A DNA stretch of 64,000 nucleotides from Betaproteobacteria bacterium (GCA_016868255.1 VGHN01000002.1:1-64000), one strand, 5' to 3'; positions 27,899-36,869 are shown, counted from the stretch's first letter. The notes: generated from the letters alone by a model not told the origin. Program-made: numbers and translations.

Positions 27899-30097
27899 CT
27901 ACTTCAGCACCTGCAGCAGGTTATTGAAGTCATCGGTCCAGAGACGCAGCCCTGGAATGCCAGGAATCTCGGTTTCGGCCGCGAGGAGTCTTTTGTCTTC
28001 CAGCATGGCCTTGTTTCGCGTCACCACTACGTAATCCGAAGAGGCCAGCAGCGCATTGGTCCCCTCGTCATCGGGGTCGTGCGAAAGGAGCTTGGTCATG
28101 TAGCCCGCGTTGTGGGCAATTTGCTGGACCACAGGCGATAAGCGTAGAAAGCGGTTGGTGACATGAAAGGCCACCGCGCCATCGGGCTTGAGGTGCTTTC
28201 GGTAGACCTCGAAGGCCTCGGCCGTGATCAGGTGAACCGGTATGGAGTCGCTTGAGAAGGCATCGATCACAAGCAAGTCGAATTGCTGGGGGGCCTCTCG
28301 TTCCAACTGCAGCCGTGCATCGCCCAGTGCGAGGCTGATCTCAGCGGCGGATTGCTTGAGGTAGGAGAACTCTTGCTGAGCGAAGCGGATGACGTCGTCA
28401 TTGATTTCGTAGAAGCGGTAGTGATCACCCGGTCTTCCGTAGGCGGCCAGTGTGCCAACGCCGAGCCCCACCACACCGACTCGAATGGCCTCTTTGGGCT
28501 TGGATCGCTGCAGGTACTCAATGGCGAGTCCGGTCCCCGACGCGGCGCTGTAATAGGTGGTTGGCTTGCCTTGGAGTTTTGGGTCGGTGCTCTGCAGGCC
28601 ATGCAAAATTACGCCATGGACCAAACGCTTCACGGGCGCATCGAGTCCACGGTAGTGCGATTCATTGACACGAAGGGTGCCGTAGAAATTACGGCTCGCA
28701 ACGATGTTGTTGTAAAACGCGGACTGGTACTGCTCGTAAGCGTAATAGGCCACGATGCCAATGCTGGCACCTGCACTCGCAAGGAACAATGAACGAATGG
28801 GTACCAGAAGACTCGGCCGCGGCTCTCGCATAATGACCCATGCCCCCAAGATGCCCACCAACATGAGGCCAAAGGGCAACTCCCAGTAAAAGGGCGCGAC
28901 CAAGGGCGCAAGAAGCGACACCGTGAGACCGCCTGCCGCGCCCCCAAGCGCGAGCATGAAGTAGAACCGTGTGAGGTAACGCGCAGCCGGCTTGGCCCCT
29001 GCGAGTTCACCGTGGCAGAAGAAACTCACCAAGAACAGGCCCACCAGATACAGAGGCACGGCCTCGGTTACACCCATGAGGCCGTCTTCCGCCACCAGTC
29101 CCCAGCCCATGAAGGCTGCAATGAGCATGCTTGGAAGCAGGTAAGTGGATCGGTCGTACCAGCCCCGTCCACCGCGGCCTTCGAAGGCGAGAACAAAGGT
29201 CAATAGATAGAGCGACAGCGGCATGACCCAGAGAAAAGGAATGGAGGCGATGTTCTGCGTGATGTGACTCGAAATCGCGAGCAGTAGCAGGGTGGCCGTG
29301 CCGGCCAGGCTGAACCAGAGGGCATAGTCGGCCCAACCGGGTGGATTGATCGCCGCGGTGCTGCCGCCCGGTGCGGCGTTGACCGCGGCTGGCGAACCAT
29401 CCGGTGTCGCTGGGTTGGATTGAGTCGGTGCGGTGCCTGGCAGGGTTTGGGCGGCGATCGATGCCCGACCCACTGCCCGCAGACCCACCCAGATCACCAC
29501 GGCCACGAAGGCGACATAGAGGCCGCTCCAAATCCAGGCCTGCTCATCAATTCCAACAAAGGGTTCGATCACGAAGGGATAGGCCACCAAGCCCAGCAGG
29601 GAACCAAAGTTCGACAACGCAAACAGCCTGTAGGCACGCTGGGCCCGCTCGGGACTGAGTTGCTCTCGTGCGAACCATGATTGGATCAGTGGCCCGGTGG
29701 TCGAGAGCATAAAGTAGGGCAGGCCCACGGTCAGGGCCAGAAGGCCAAGTATTCGCAGCAGGGGCACTTCATCGCCCGAGGGCTTCCAGTCGGCGCTTGC
29801 CAGAATGGGCAGGCTAATCAGGCTGGCGATCAACAGGGCGGTATGAAGCATCGACTGCCTTCGGGCTGCAATCCTCTGAACCACGTCGGAGTAGGCGTAG
29901 CCCGCGAGCAAAACGAGCTGAAAAAAGCTCAGGCAGGCCGACCAGACCGAGGCGGACCCACCGAACCAGGGAACGATTTGCTTGGCAATAATGGGTTGAA
30001 CAAGAAAGAGCAGGAAGCTCGAGAGAAGAACTGCGAGTGCGTAGGGGAGCAAGGTGTCACCGGGCTTAATGGAGAGTGCATACTCTAATACAGCCAT
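27899..30097 (-). CDS. Membrane-fused spermidine synthase-like protein
   Basis: The 732-aa protein has an N-terminal membrane half with about ten or more hydrophobic helices (to about residue 450), beginning L-L-P-Y-A-L-A-V-L-L-S-S-F. A C-terminal spermidine-synthase-like Rossmann domain follows, with V-G-L-G-V-G-T-L-A, an acidic Y-E-I-N-D-D and the D-A-F-S-S-D-S-I-P segment. A polar linker around residues 230-270 separates two membrane blocks. Such fused proteins are widespread in proteobacteria but poorly characterised; polyamine synthesis is not established for them. The start codon (30097-30095) overlaps the ATG of the divergent MOSC gene. Confidence 0.8.
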   Translation of the reverse strand: MAVLEYALSIKPGDTLLPYALAVLLSSFLLFLVQPIIAKQIVPWFGGSASVWSACLSFFQLVLLAGYAYSDVVQRIAARRQSMLHTALLIASLISLPILASADWKPSGDEVPLLRILGLLALTVGLPYFMLSTTGPLIQSWFAREQLSPERAQRAYRLFALSNFGSLLGLVAYPFVIEPFVGIDEQAWIWSGLYVAFVAVVIWVGLRAVGRASIAAQTLPGTAPTQSNPATPDGSPAAVNAAPGGSTAAINPPGWADYALWFSLAGTATLLLLAISSHITQNIASIPFLWVMPLSLYLLTFVLAFEGRGGRGWYDRSTYLLPSMLIAAFMGWGLVAEDGLMGVTEAVPLYLVGLFLVSFFCHGELAGAKPAARYLTRFYFMLALGGAAGGLTVSLLAPLVAPFYWELPFGLMLVGILGAWVIMREPRPSLLVPIRSLFLASAGASIGIVAYYAYEQYQSAFYNNIVASRNFYGTLRVNESHYRGLDAPVKRLVHGVILHGLQSTDPKLQGKPTTYYSAASGTGLAIEYLQRSKPKEAIRVGVVGLGVGTLAAYGRPGDHYRFYEINDDVIRFAQQEFSYLKQSAAEISLALGDARLQLEREAPQQFDLLVIDAFSSDSIPVHLITAEAFEVYRKHLKPDGAVAFHVTNRFLRLSPVVQQIAHNAGYMTKLLSHDPDDEGTNALLASSDYVVVTRNKAMLEDKRLLAAETEIPGIPGLRLWTDDFNNLLQVLK

Positions 30098-30719
30098 GCC
30101 CACGCCCTCGAACACCCCCCGGTTGCTGGCCCTCTGCACGGGCCGCGTCTCTCCCCTTATGGTTCGCTCGGGTGGCCAGGAGCCACCGCGAAGGGTTCAG
30201 TCCGGGATCGCCAAAACGGTTGTCTCCAGCCTGAGTGATCCGGTCTTGCATCGCTTGGGGCCGCTCGGTATCGAGGGCGATGAGCAGTGCGATCTCACTG
30301 TCCACGGGGGGCCTCAGAAGGCGCTCTATGCCTACACCTTTGCGCATTACGCATTTTGGAAACGTGTCTTGACCGAGCATCAAGGTCGGGTGGATCGGCT
30401 TGAGAACCCTGGTGCCATGGGAGAAAACCTCTCGATCGAGGGCCTCTCGGAAGACACCGTTTATCTGGGCGATGAGTGGTTGGTGGGCGATGTGGTACTG
30501 CGGGTGACCGAGCCCAGGGAGCCCTGTTTCAAGTTCAACGCAGTCATGGGATGGTCGGGTGCGGCCAAGGCCATGTTTGAGCAGGCCTGCTCTGGGTGGT
30601 ACTTGTCGGTGGTAACCCCGGGGGTCTTTGCAGCGGGGTCGGAGATTCATGTGCTCGATGGGCCTCGCCGCCAGACCGTGCGGCAGGCTTTTCTGGGCAA
30701 AAAGTCTTCTACACTTTAG
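30096..30719 (+). CDS. MOSC-domain protein (YiiM-like)
   Basis: Predicted molybdenum-cofactor-binding protein of the MOSC superfamily, 207 aa. YiiM-type proteins reduce N-hydroxylated base analogues. Supporting features are G-I-E-G-D-E-Q-C-D-L-T-V-H-G-G after residue 56, G-A-M-G-E-N-L-S-I-E-G-L, and a conserved Cys in E-P-R-E-P-C-F-K. The ATG at 30096 overlaps the start codon of the divergent gene; no strong ribosome site is close (GGAGAG is about 20 bases upstream), so an upstream start at 30054 or 30069 remains possible. Confidence 0.83.
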   Translation: MPTPSNTPRLLALCTGRVSPLMVRSGGQEPPRRVQSGIAKTVVSSLSDPVLHRLGPLGIEGDEQCDLTVHGGPQKALYAYTFAHYAFWKRVLTEHQGRVDRLENPGAMGENLSIEGLSEDTVYLGDEWLVGDVVLRVTEPREPCFKFNAVMGWSGAAKAMFEQACSGWYLSVVTPGVFAAGSEIHVLDGPRRQTVRQAFLGKKSSTL

Positions 30720-30758
30720 ATCCATACAGAAAACCGCGTTCCAAGGGGAGGATTGGCG

Positions 30759-31142
30759 ATGGTTGGACAGCGATGCATTTTTTGTCAGGTGGACCCCTCA
30801 AAGATCGTCGCAGAGAATGCGCATGCAATTGCGGTGAAGGATGAGTTTCCTGTCACGCCGCATCATTGTTTGGTGATGCCCAAACGGCATGTCACCGACG
30901 TCTTTGGTCTGAGCCAAGAGGAATTGTTGGCTTGCTATGCCTTGCTCAACGAACAGCGCCGCGCACTGTTGTTGGAAGACCCCAGTATTGTGGCTTTTAA
31001 TGTTGGTTCGAACGCGGGTGAGGTCGCGGGTCAAAGCATGTTTCATTGTCACCTTCATCTCATCCCTCGTCGCAAAGGCGATGTCGCAGTCCCCAAGGGT
31101 GGCATTCGCAATCTGATTCGGGGTGGTGCACCCGCTCAGTGA
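30759..31142 (+). CDS. HIT-family nucleotide hydrolase
   Basis: Histidine-triad protein of 127 aa, predicted to hydrolyse AMP-N or dinucleoside polyphosphate substrates. H-C-H-L-H-L near residue 100 is the histidine triad, preceded by the family N-V-G-x-N-A-G-E-V-A-G-Q motif. An N-terminal C-I-F-C pair suggests zinc binding, as in HinT/Hit-like proteins. The ATG at 30759 is chosen over the in-frame TTG at 30753 because the GGGGAGGA ribosome site ends about seven bases before it. Confidence 0.9.
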   Translation: MVGQRCIFCQVDPSKIVAENAHAIAVKDEFPVTPHHCLVMPKRHVTDVFGLSQEELLACYALLNEQRRALLLEDPSIVAFNVGSNAGEVAGQSMFHCHLHLIPRRKGDVAVPKGGIRNLIRGGAPAQ

Positions 31143-31186
31143 TTCCCTTAAGATGACTTCATTGAAATGACCAGAACGCCATCGAC

Positions 31187-31564
31187 ATGTTGGAATTTAA
31201 GTTAGACGAGTTCGAGGGGATCCTGCGACTCCATCCCCACGGGGAACTCACAGAAACCGATTTCGTTCTATTGACCCGAAAGGTCGACTCATACCTCGAG
31301 CACCATAAGAAGCTTTTGGGTGTTCTCGTTGTCTCGCAGGACTTTCCTGGCTGGGAGAGTTTTGGCGCCATGATCGATCACATGTCGTTTGTCTATTCCC
31401 ACCATCAGAAAATCTCTCGGGTCGCCCTGGTCACCGATTCGGTCATTGGAGACATCGTTCCGCTCATCGCCAATCATTTTCTCGATGCAGAGATTCGCGA
31501 TTTTGATTTTGCGCAAGAGCGGGATGCCCTCGCCTGGATTCGAGGCGATCTCCGCGAAGGCTGA
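31187..31564 (+). CDS. SpoIIAA-like (STAS-fold) protein
   Basis: Small cytosolic protein, 125 aa, resembling SpoIIAA-like/DUF3478 proteins. It has a hydrophobic core strand G-V-L-V-V-S-Q-D-F-P-G-W-E followed by F-G-A-M-I-D-H-M-S-F-V, and a C-terminal W-I segment. These are STAS-like folds without a clear phosphorylatable Ser partner system nearby. Function is unknown; lipid or membrane association has been suggested for related folds. It lies one base before the secreted hypothetical gene and may be in an operon with it. Confidence 0.7.
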   Translation: MLEFKLDEFEGILRLHPHGELTETDFVLLTRKVDSYLEHHKKLLGVLVVSQDFPGWESFGAMIDHMSFVYSHHQKISRVALVTDSVIGDIVPLIANHFLDAEIRDFDFAQERDALAWIRGDLREG

Positions 31565-31942
31565 ATGACCCTTCGTCCATCCCAGAAGGGCTCGGCTTCG
31601 GTGCTTCTCGTGGCCGCAATCACCGGCGCATTGGCCGCAGAGCCCACGCCGAGACGATTCCCCGATCGGTCTCCGCTGGGGACGCTCGATCTGGCCACCT
31701 GCGCGGCGGCCGCCAAGGGGGCCGGGGAGGACGCTCCTCTTTGGTTCAAGGCCCTCATGGAACGCTATCGCTGGCACTACCCCGAGGACACTGCCGAGGG
31801 CCTGCGACTGCGCACCGAGGGAGTGGTTCAATCCCGTGAGGGCAAGCTGTTTCGCCGGGGGATGACAAGTAAGAAGGCCTTCAAAGCCTTCTTCGATCAG
31901 AACTGCGCGGCCCATAAGCCAATCCCCAAGGGCGGCCCTTGA
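31565..31942 (+). CDS. Small secreted hypothetical protein
   Basis: I do not recognise this 125-aa protein. Residues 1-25 form a plausible Sec signal peptide (hydrophobic V-L-L-V-A-A-I-T-G-A-L-A-A). The mature part is basic with two cysteines (one near the start, one in Q-N-C-A-A-H), so a disulfide is possible. The ATG at 31565 directly follows the stop of the SpoIIAA-like gene and the TGA overlaps the TTG start of the nuclease gene, which supports a real, coupled gene. Confidence 0.6.
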   Translation: MTLRPSQKGSASVLLVAAITGALAAEPTPRRFPDRSPLGTLDLATCAAAAKGAGEDAPLWFKALMERYRWHYPEDTAEGLRLRTEGVVQSREGKLFRRGMTSKKAFKAFFDQNCAAHKPIPKGGP

Positions 31943-33327
31943 TCGATCAGCCGCTTGCCTTTGTTGATATTGAGACTTCGGGCTCCACGCCCACCAAGGA
32001 TGGCATTACAGAGATCGCTGTAATTCGGCTCGTCGATGGTCAGTTGGACCGCTGGTCGACCCTGGTGAATCCAGGCATGCGTATTCCGCCCTTCATTCAA
32101 TCACTCACCGGCATTGACGATGCAATGGTGGCGGACGCGCCTCGGTTTGAGCGAGTTGCGAGTGAACTTCGGGCGCGGCTCGAGGGCTGTATTTTTGTTG
32201 CCCACAACGTTCGGTTTGATTATGCGTTCATCAAACAGGCCTATGCGTCCATTGGCGAGGCCTTCCAGGCGCCCACACTCTGCACGGTTCGCCTCTCCCG
32301 GCTGCTTTTCCCCGATGAGCCGCGGCACAACCTAGATGCCCTGGTGCAGCGGCATGGCCTCGCGGTAACGGGGCGGCACCGGGCCATGGCCGATGCCGAT
32401 TTGATTCTTCAGTTTTGGATGCGACTTGTTGAGTCGGTTCCCAGAGAGTCAATTGAGAAGGCGGTTCGAAGCATTCTTGGCCGGCCGTCCCTGCCGCCGA
32501 ATATCGATCCGGCACAGGTTGCAGACATGCCCAATGGGCCTGGTGTTTACCTTTTCTATGGGGACAACGATCTGCCGCTTTACATCGGCAAGTCAAAGAC
32601 CCTGCGCGGCCGTGTGCTTTCGCATTTCTCGGCCGACACACGCTCGAGCAAAGAGCTTCGTATCACTCAGCAGGTCAAACGCGTGGAGTGGCGAGAGACG
32701 GCTGGTGAGATCAGCGCACTCCTGCTTGAATCGGATCTGGTGAAGAAGCTCAAACCCACAATGAATCGTCGGCTTCGATTGAATCGCTCGATCACCACGA
32801 TCGTGCTGCGAGATGCAGAGGACTTCCCCCAGTTGCAGTTTGGGCCCATCGCCGAGGCGCTGGAGAACCCGGAGCGACGCTGCTTTGGACTCTTCGAGAC
32901 CATGTCAGAAGCCCAGCGGGTATTGCGGCAACTCAGCGATGACCACGGACTCTGCAAGTCGCTGACGGGCCTTGAGAAGGCCCGCTCGGGCCAGGCATGC
33001 TTTGGCCGCCAACTGCATCGATGCCGCGGTGCATGCGAGGGACTGGAGCCCTTGGCGCAGCATCGCCTTCGGCTCGAGGTGGCCCTGGCCAAACTTCGTG
33101 TGAGGGATTGGCCCTTCTCGGGGCCGGCTGTGCTCACCGAAGGTGATCGGGCGCTGCTTTTTAATCAGTGGGCTTATCTGGGTTCTGCCACCTGCGAGGA
33201 GGAGCTCGGCGACTTGTTGCGCTCACCGGGTCCGCTGCAGTTCGATCGGGACACCTACCGGATCCTTCTGCGGGTGGTTGGTCGGATGAGGCCGCTGGCG
33301 GTCGCCGCCCTGGGCCCGATCGACTGA
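31939..33327 (+). CDS. DnaQ-like exonuclease fused to a GIY-YIG nuclease domain
   Basis: Two-nuclease fusion of 462 aa. Residues 5-160 are a DEDDh 3'-5' exonuclease with D-I-E-T-S-G (Asp10, Glu12), H-N-V-R-F-D (Asp94) and H-R-A-M-A-D-A-D (His147, Asp152). Residues 200-275 are a UvrC/Cho-like GIY-YIG domain with G-V-Y-L-F-Y, L-Y-I-G-K-S and Arg224. The remaining C-terminal part has a Cys-bearing segment (Q-A-C-F-G-R-Q-L-H-R-C-R-G-A-C) like the UvrC family. The start is TTG 31939, overlapping the previous stop. Predicted role is DNA repair alongside UvrC; no direct evidence. Confidence 0.87.
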   Translation: MIDQPLAFVDIETSGSTPTKDGITEIAVIRLVDGQLDRWSTLVNPGMRIPPFIQSLTGIDDAMVADAPRFERVASELRARLEGCIFVAHNVRFDYAFIKQAYASIGEAFQAPTLCTVRLSRLLFPDEPRHNLDALVQRHGLAVTGRHRAMADADLILQFWMRLVESVPRESIEKAVRSILGRPSLPPNIDPAQVADMPNGPGVYLFYGDNDLPLYIGKSKTLRGRVLSHFSADTRSSKELRITQQVKRVEWRETAGEISALLLESDLVKKLKPTMNRRLRLNRSITTIVLRDAEDFPQLQFGPIAEALENPERRCFGLFETMSEAQRVLRQLSDDHGLCKSLTGLEKARSGQACFGRQLHRCRGACEGLEPLAQHRLRLEVALAKLRVRDWPFSGPAVLTEGDRALLFNQWAYLGSATCEEELGDLLRSPGPLQFDRDTYRILLRVVGRMRPLAVAALGPID

Positions 33328-33423
33328 ACCCCACTGGAAAACTAGGGGAATAAGCGCTTCTACCAAGGCGGCTGGCCCCTGAATTTGCTAGCGTTTCATG
33401 CTCCCAATCTCTATGGATTTCTT

Positions 33424-34512
33424 GTGAGCCTAACAACCGATCAAGTCAAAGCGGCGCTCAAGGGCGTCGTGCTCTCCGATCTCTCCCAGGACATCGTCTC
33501 GGCCGGAATGGTCAAAGGCCTGGCAGTCGATGGCGGAGACGTTGTGTTCGAGGTGGTCTTTGGCTACCCCGCAAAAAGTATTTTCGAGCAGACCCGCAAG
33601 CAGGCGATCGAGGCCGTTCGAACCCTGTCCGAGGTTCGCAATGTGAGCGTCTCGGTTCGTCAAGAAATCATTCCCCATGCGGTCGCAAAGGGCGTGCGGC
33701 TCGTGACTGGGGTGAAGAACGTCATTGCCGTTGCCTCGGGCAAGGGTGGGGTGGGCAAATCCACCACCACAGTGAACCTGGCCCTGGCCTTGGCCGCCGA
33801 AGGTGCGAAGGTTGGGATCTTGGATGCAGATATTTATGGTCCCAGCATGCCCACCATGCTGGGTGCATCGGGGCGTCCCGAGACCCTTGATGGCAAATCC
33901 ATGGAACCGCTCACGGCCCACGGCATTTCGGTCAACTCCATCGGTTTTCTCACCGGGGACGACCAAGCGATGGTCTGGCGGGGCCCAATGGTCTCGCAGG
34001 CGCTCGACCAACTCCTTCGGCAGACCAACTGGCCGGACCTCGACTATCTGCTGCTGGATATGCCCCCGGGAACGGGCGATGTTCACCTCTCGCTGGCCCA
34101 GTCGGTGCCCATTACTGGCGCCCTGATCGTCACCACCCCGCAGGAGGTCGCCCTCATGGATGCCCGAAAGGGGCTGAAAATGTTCGAGAAGGTCTCGGTA
34201 CCTGTGCTCGGCATCATCGAGAACATGAGTCTCTATGTCTGCCCCCAATGCGGGCATGCCGAGCACATCTTCGGCCACGGCGGTGGGCAGCTCATGGCTT
34301 CCGATTACAGCGTGCCGCTGCTCGGCTCCCTGCCTCTGAACGTGAATATTCGTGAGCGGGCCGATGCCGGGGTGCCCATGGTGGTGGCCGACCCCAACGG
34401 TGCCATTGCGGGTCTCTACAAAGACCTGGCCCGAAAGGTCGCGGTTCTTATTGCCAAGACAGCCAAGGACATGACCCACAAGTTCCCATCGATTGTGGTC
34501 CAGAACTCATGA
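33424..34512 (+). CDS. apbC: Fe-S cluster carrier ApbC/Mrp
   Basis: P-loop ATPase that carries and delivers 4Fe-4S clusters. From GTG 33424 the product is 362 aa. An N-terminal MIP18/DUF59-like domain (residues 1-85) precedes the deviant Walker A G-K-G-G-V-G-K-S at 106-113. C-P-Q-C-G-H in the C-terminal third provides the bridging cluster cysteines. The upstream TTG at 33385 is in frame but gives an atypical start. It may support the Fe-S-rich formate dehydrogenase 10 kb away, although that link is inference. It overlaps the next gene by four bases. Confidence 0.93.
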   Translation: MSLTTDQVKAALKGVVLSDLSQDIVSAGMVKGLAVDGGDVVFEVVFGYPAKSIFEQTRKQAIEAVRTLSEVRNVSVSVRQEIIPHAVAKGVRLVTGVKNVIAVASGKGGVGKSTTTVNLALALAAEGAKVGILDADIYGPSMPTMLGASGRPETLDGKSMEPLTAHGISVNSIGFLTGDDQAMVWRGPMVSQALDQLLRQTNWPDLDYLLLDMPPGTGDVHLSLAQSVPITGALIVTTPQEVALMDARKGLKMFEKVSVPVLGIIENMSLYVCPQCGHAEHIFGHGGGQLMASDYSVPLLGSLPLNVNIRERADAGVPMVVADPNGAIAGLYKDLARKVAVLIAKTAKDMTHKFPSIVVQNS

Positions 34513-35150
34513 TTGGCTGGCCCAATGAGCGGCTCAGCCCGTACTCATTGGGAGCGGTGGCGAAGACTGTCTTTCTTGGTCTCGCAACGTTCCTGCTACT
34601 GGGCCATGGGGAGGCGGCGCTCGCAGAGTCGCCCCGAGAAATGCGGGACAAGGCCGATGCGAAGAAGCAGGTGTTTCTCAAGCGCCTGCCGCTCACCTCG
34701 CATTGTCGAGCGGAGAATGCGGGCGGGGTGCTGGTGCCGCCCGGAGAGACCAAGTGGACCTCGGGAGCCTTCGAGGTCGAGGAGAAGGATCACTTCGTGG
34801 TGACGATCTCGACCATCGCCCAGTTACCGGCGCCCGATCGGCCCACCTGTGAGTCGCAGGCCATGTACCTGGTTGCCGAGTCTGTGGAGCGAGACCGTCA
34901 ACTCGAGAACGGCTCGCTGCTCTGCATGACGAGGGTCTATCAGGATGCCGGCCGACTCCCGCAACTCACGGCCTGCCAGCTGCGAACACTGCTCACACAA
35001 CCTTCCCACCTGCGCTGCAAGAACTGGGATCCAATCCTTGATCCGGATGGCCTTTTTGTTGCCCCCAATTTAATGGCAGTGGTCACGCTGCCGCAGGCCG
35101 TGATGACGCAGGGCCGTTGCAAGGCCACCGACCAGCCCGCCTCTCGATAA
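34509..35150 (+). CDS. Secreted hypothetical protein, Cys-containing
   Basis: Not recognised. The 213-aa product has a signal peptide with hydrophobic core T-V-F-L-G-L-A-T-F-L-L-L-G and a likely cleavage after A-A-L-A. The mature protein contains six cysteines, so disulfides are likely in the periplasm. No domain motif is visible. It overlaps the apbC stop (ATGA), which supports expression but not a shared function. It converges on the multicopper oxidase gene, 16 bases away. Confidence 0.6.
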   Translation: MIGWPNERLSPYSLGAVAKTVFLGLATFLLLGHGEAALAESPREMRDKADAKKQVFLKRLPLTSHCRAENAGGVLVPPGETKWTSGAFEVEEKDHFVVTISTIAQLPAPDRPTCESQAMYLVAESVERDRQLENGSLLCMTRVYQDAGRLPQLTACQLRTLLTQPSHLRCKNWDPILDPDGLFVAPNLMAVVTLPQAVMTQGRCKATDQPASR

Positions 35151-35166
35151 TTCCCCGGAGTCTTGC

Positions 35167-36597
35167 TTAGGTCTTGGTGGCAGGTGCCTTGGTCGGAGAC
35201 CCCTTCGAGGGATTGGTGGTTCTGCAGATATTGCTCACGCGGAAGGTGCCCATCAGGCCCGAGTGGTGGTGCTCCGAGACATGGCAATGAATCATCCAGT
35301 CTCCTGGCGCCTCGGCCACGAACATGATCTCCTGCTTTTCGAATGGCCAGACCAGGGTGGAATCCTTCGCGGGTCCCCAGCGGCCGTCTTTCTGCCTCTC
35401 TCGCAAGACCACGCCGTGAAAGTGCATGGGGTGGAACCAGGCCGTCTGGTTGTCGATCATGCAGTGAACCGTGCAACCCTGGTCGACCGTGAAGACTGGT
35501 TCAGGGGCGTTGCCGTGGGCATCGAGGTGTGAGTGTGAATTGCCCTTGCCGTTCATCAGCCAGATGCTTTCGCGGGAGGCCTTGTTCGAGAGCGCCCCTC
35601 CTTCAATGGTGAGTGTGATCTTCTCCGCGTTGCGATGGTCCTCAATCATCATCGCGTTCGGTGGCAGGCCTTGGAAGGGAGCCCTGGCGGGCAGAGGGCT
35701 CTGGTTGCTGGTGCCGAACAAGGCCAAGGTATTGCGCATGGCGGGGAAGAACTCATCCTCGAGCATCATGAGGGTTTGTTCCTCGCGGGGCACATCGATG
35801 ATGAAGTCGTATCGATTGCCAGGTGAGAAATAGAGTGTGTCCTTGTACGCCGTGACGGGGCAAGGATGTCCATCAATGGCGACGATGAGCGGTGCCACGC
35901 GGTGGAACTTCAGGCGATAGATGCGTGCACTCGATGCATTGATAAGCCGAAGTCTTACGCGACTGCCTGGTCGCAGCATGGTCTTGGGCCGGGCCTTCTG
36001 GCCATTGACCAAAATGACATTGCCCAGTCGGCCGGCGTGGGCCGCGTCGTGCAGGCTCTGAAAGCCGTCTTTGATCTGGCCTTGCTTGTCTAAGAAGATG
36101 TCGGAGACCACCATCAAAATGTCTTCATCGACATCGATGCGCTCGCGTTCTTCCACAATGATTGCACCATAGAGGCCACGCCCGATCTGCTCGTAGGTGG
36201 CCACGTGGGGGTGATACCAGTAGGTCCCCGCATCCGGCAGGGCGAATTGATAATCAAAATGTTCGCCCGATTTCACCGCGGCCTGGGTGATGCCCGGTAC
36301 GCCGTCCATGGCGTTGGGGAGGCGAATGCCATGCCAATGAATGGTCGATGGCTGTGGGAGTCGGTTGGTGAAGCGAATTGCAAGGGTATCGCCTTGCTTG
36401 CGGCGAATCAGAGGGCCCGGAATTTGATCATTGAAGGCCCAGACCGAGGTATTGGGGTAGTCTTCCCCGAGCATTTGAACATCGGTGGTCTGGGCGATAA
36501 ACTCGTTCTTGCCCGGTTGGCGATACCAGTAGTAGCCCAACCCGCCCGCCAGCGCACCGCCCGCGAGAGACGCCTTTAAAAATGACCGCCGCTCCAT
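35167..36597 (-). CDS. Tat-exported multicopper oxidase
   Basis: Periplasmic copper oxidase of the laccase/CopA/CueO superfamily, 476 aa. The N-terminus M-E-R-R-S-F-L-K-A-S is a twin-arginine signal, so it is exported folded. Copper ligands are intact: H-W-H-G (87-90), Y-H-P-H-V (129-131), H-P-M-H-F-H-G and the C-terminal H-C-H-V-S-E-H, with a following Met suited to the type-1 site. There is no Met-rich insert of the CueO kind, so substrate (Cu(I), metal, phenol) is uncertain. The start is overlapped by a divergent small secreted-protein gene. Confidence 0.9.
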   Translation of the reverse strand: MERRSFLKASLAGGALAGGLGYYWYRQPGKNEFIAQTTDVQMLGEDYPNTSVWAFNDQIPGPLIRRKQGDTLAIRFTNRLPQPSTIHWHGIRLPNAMDGVPGITQAAVKSGEHFDYQFALPDAGTYWYHPHVATYEQIGRGLYGAIIVEERERIDVDEDILMVVSDIFLDKQGQIKDGFQSLHDAAHAGRLGNVILVNGQKARPKTMLRPGSRVRLRLINASSARIYRLKFHRVAPLIVAIDGHPCPVTAYKDTLYFSPGNRYDFIIDVPREEQTLMMLEDEFFPAMRNTLALFGTSNQSPLPARAPFQGLPPNAMMIEDHRNAEKITLTIEGGALSNKASRESIWLMNGKGNSHSHLDAHGNAPEPVFTVDQGCTVHCMIDNQTAWFHPMHFHGVVLRERQKDGRWGPAKDSTLVWPFEKQEIMFVAEAPGDWMIHCHVSEHHHSGLMGTFRVSNICRTTNPSKGSPTKAPATKT

Positions 36598-36869
36598 CTC
36601 ACCCTCCCTTTTGCAGCCTGCGAGCTTTTCTACTCGCTGTCTTTTTAGTGGGACTTCTACTTCAGTCTAGCCCAGGTCTTGCTCACAGTTGTCCCCTGGA
36701 GTTGTACAAGATTGACCGGGCCATTGCACTCAAGCCGCCCTTGTCTGCCGAGGCCTTGAAGAAGGTGATTGCCTTGCGAGACGAGGGCGAAAAACTCCAT
36801 CGACAGGAGAAACATGGCGAGGCCATGTTGGTCTTGGGGTCGGCGAAGCGTTTATTGGGCATCGATTAA
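36582..36869 (+). CDS. Small secreted protein next to the multicopper oxidase
   Basis: The 95-aa protein has an N-terminal signal (hydrophobic A-F-L-L-A-V-F-L-V-G-L-L-L) ending near G-L-A-H-S. The mature part is about 60 residues, helical, Lys/Glu-rich and with a single cysteine (H-S-C-P-L). I do not recognise a named family. Its start lies 16 bp inside the divergent oxidase gene, so the promoters must overlap coding sequence. It ends back-to-back with the DsrE-like gene. A role in copper handling is only suggested by position. Confidence 0.6.
   Translation: MTAAPSHPPFCSLRAFLLAVFLVGLLLQSSPGLAHSCPLELYKIDRAIALKPPLSAEALKKVIALRDEGEKLHRQEKHGEAMLVLGSAKRLLGID

Noticed and set aside
33430-34479. 349-codon minus-strand open frame opposite apbC
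   Set aside because: Antisense to a canonical P-loop ATPase; His/Gly-rich translation without recognisable features.
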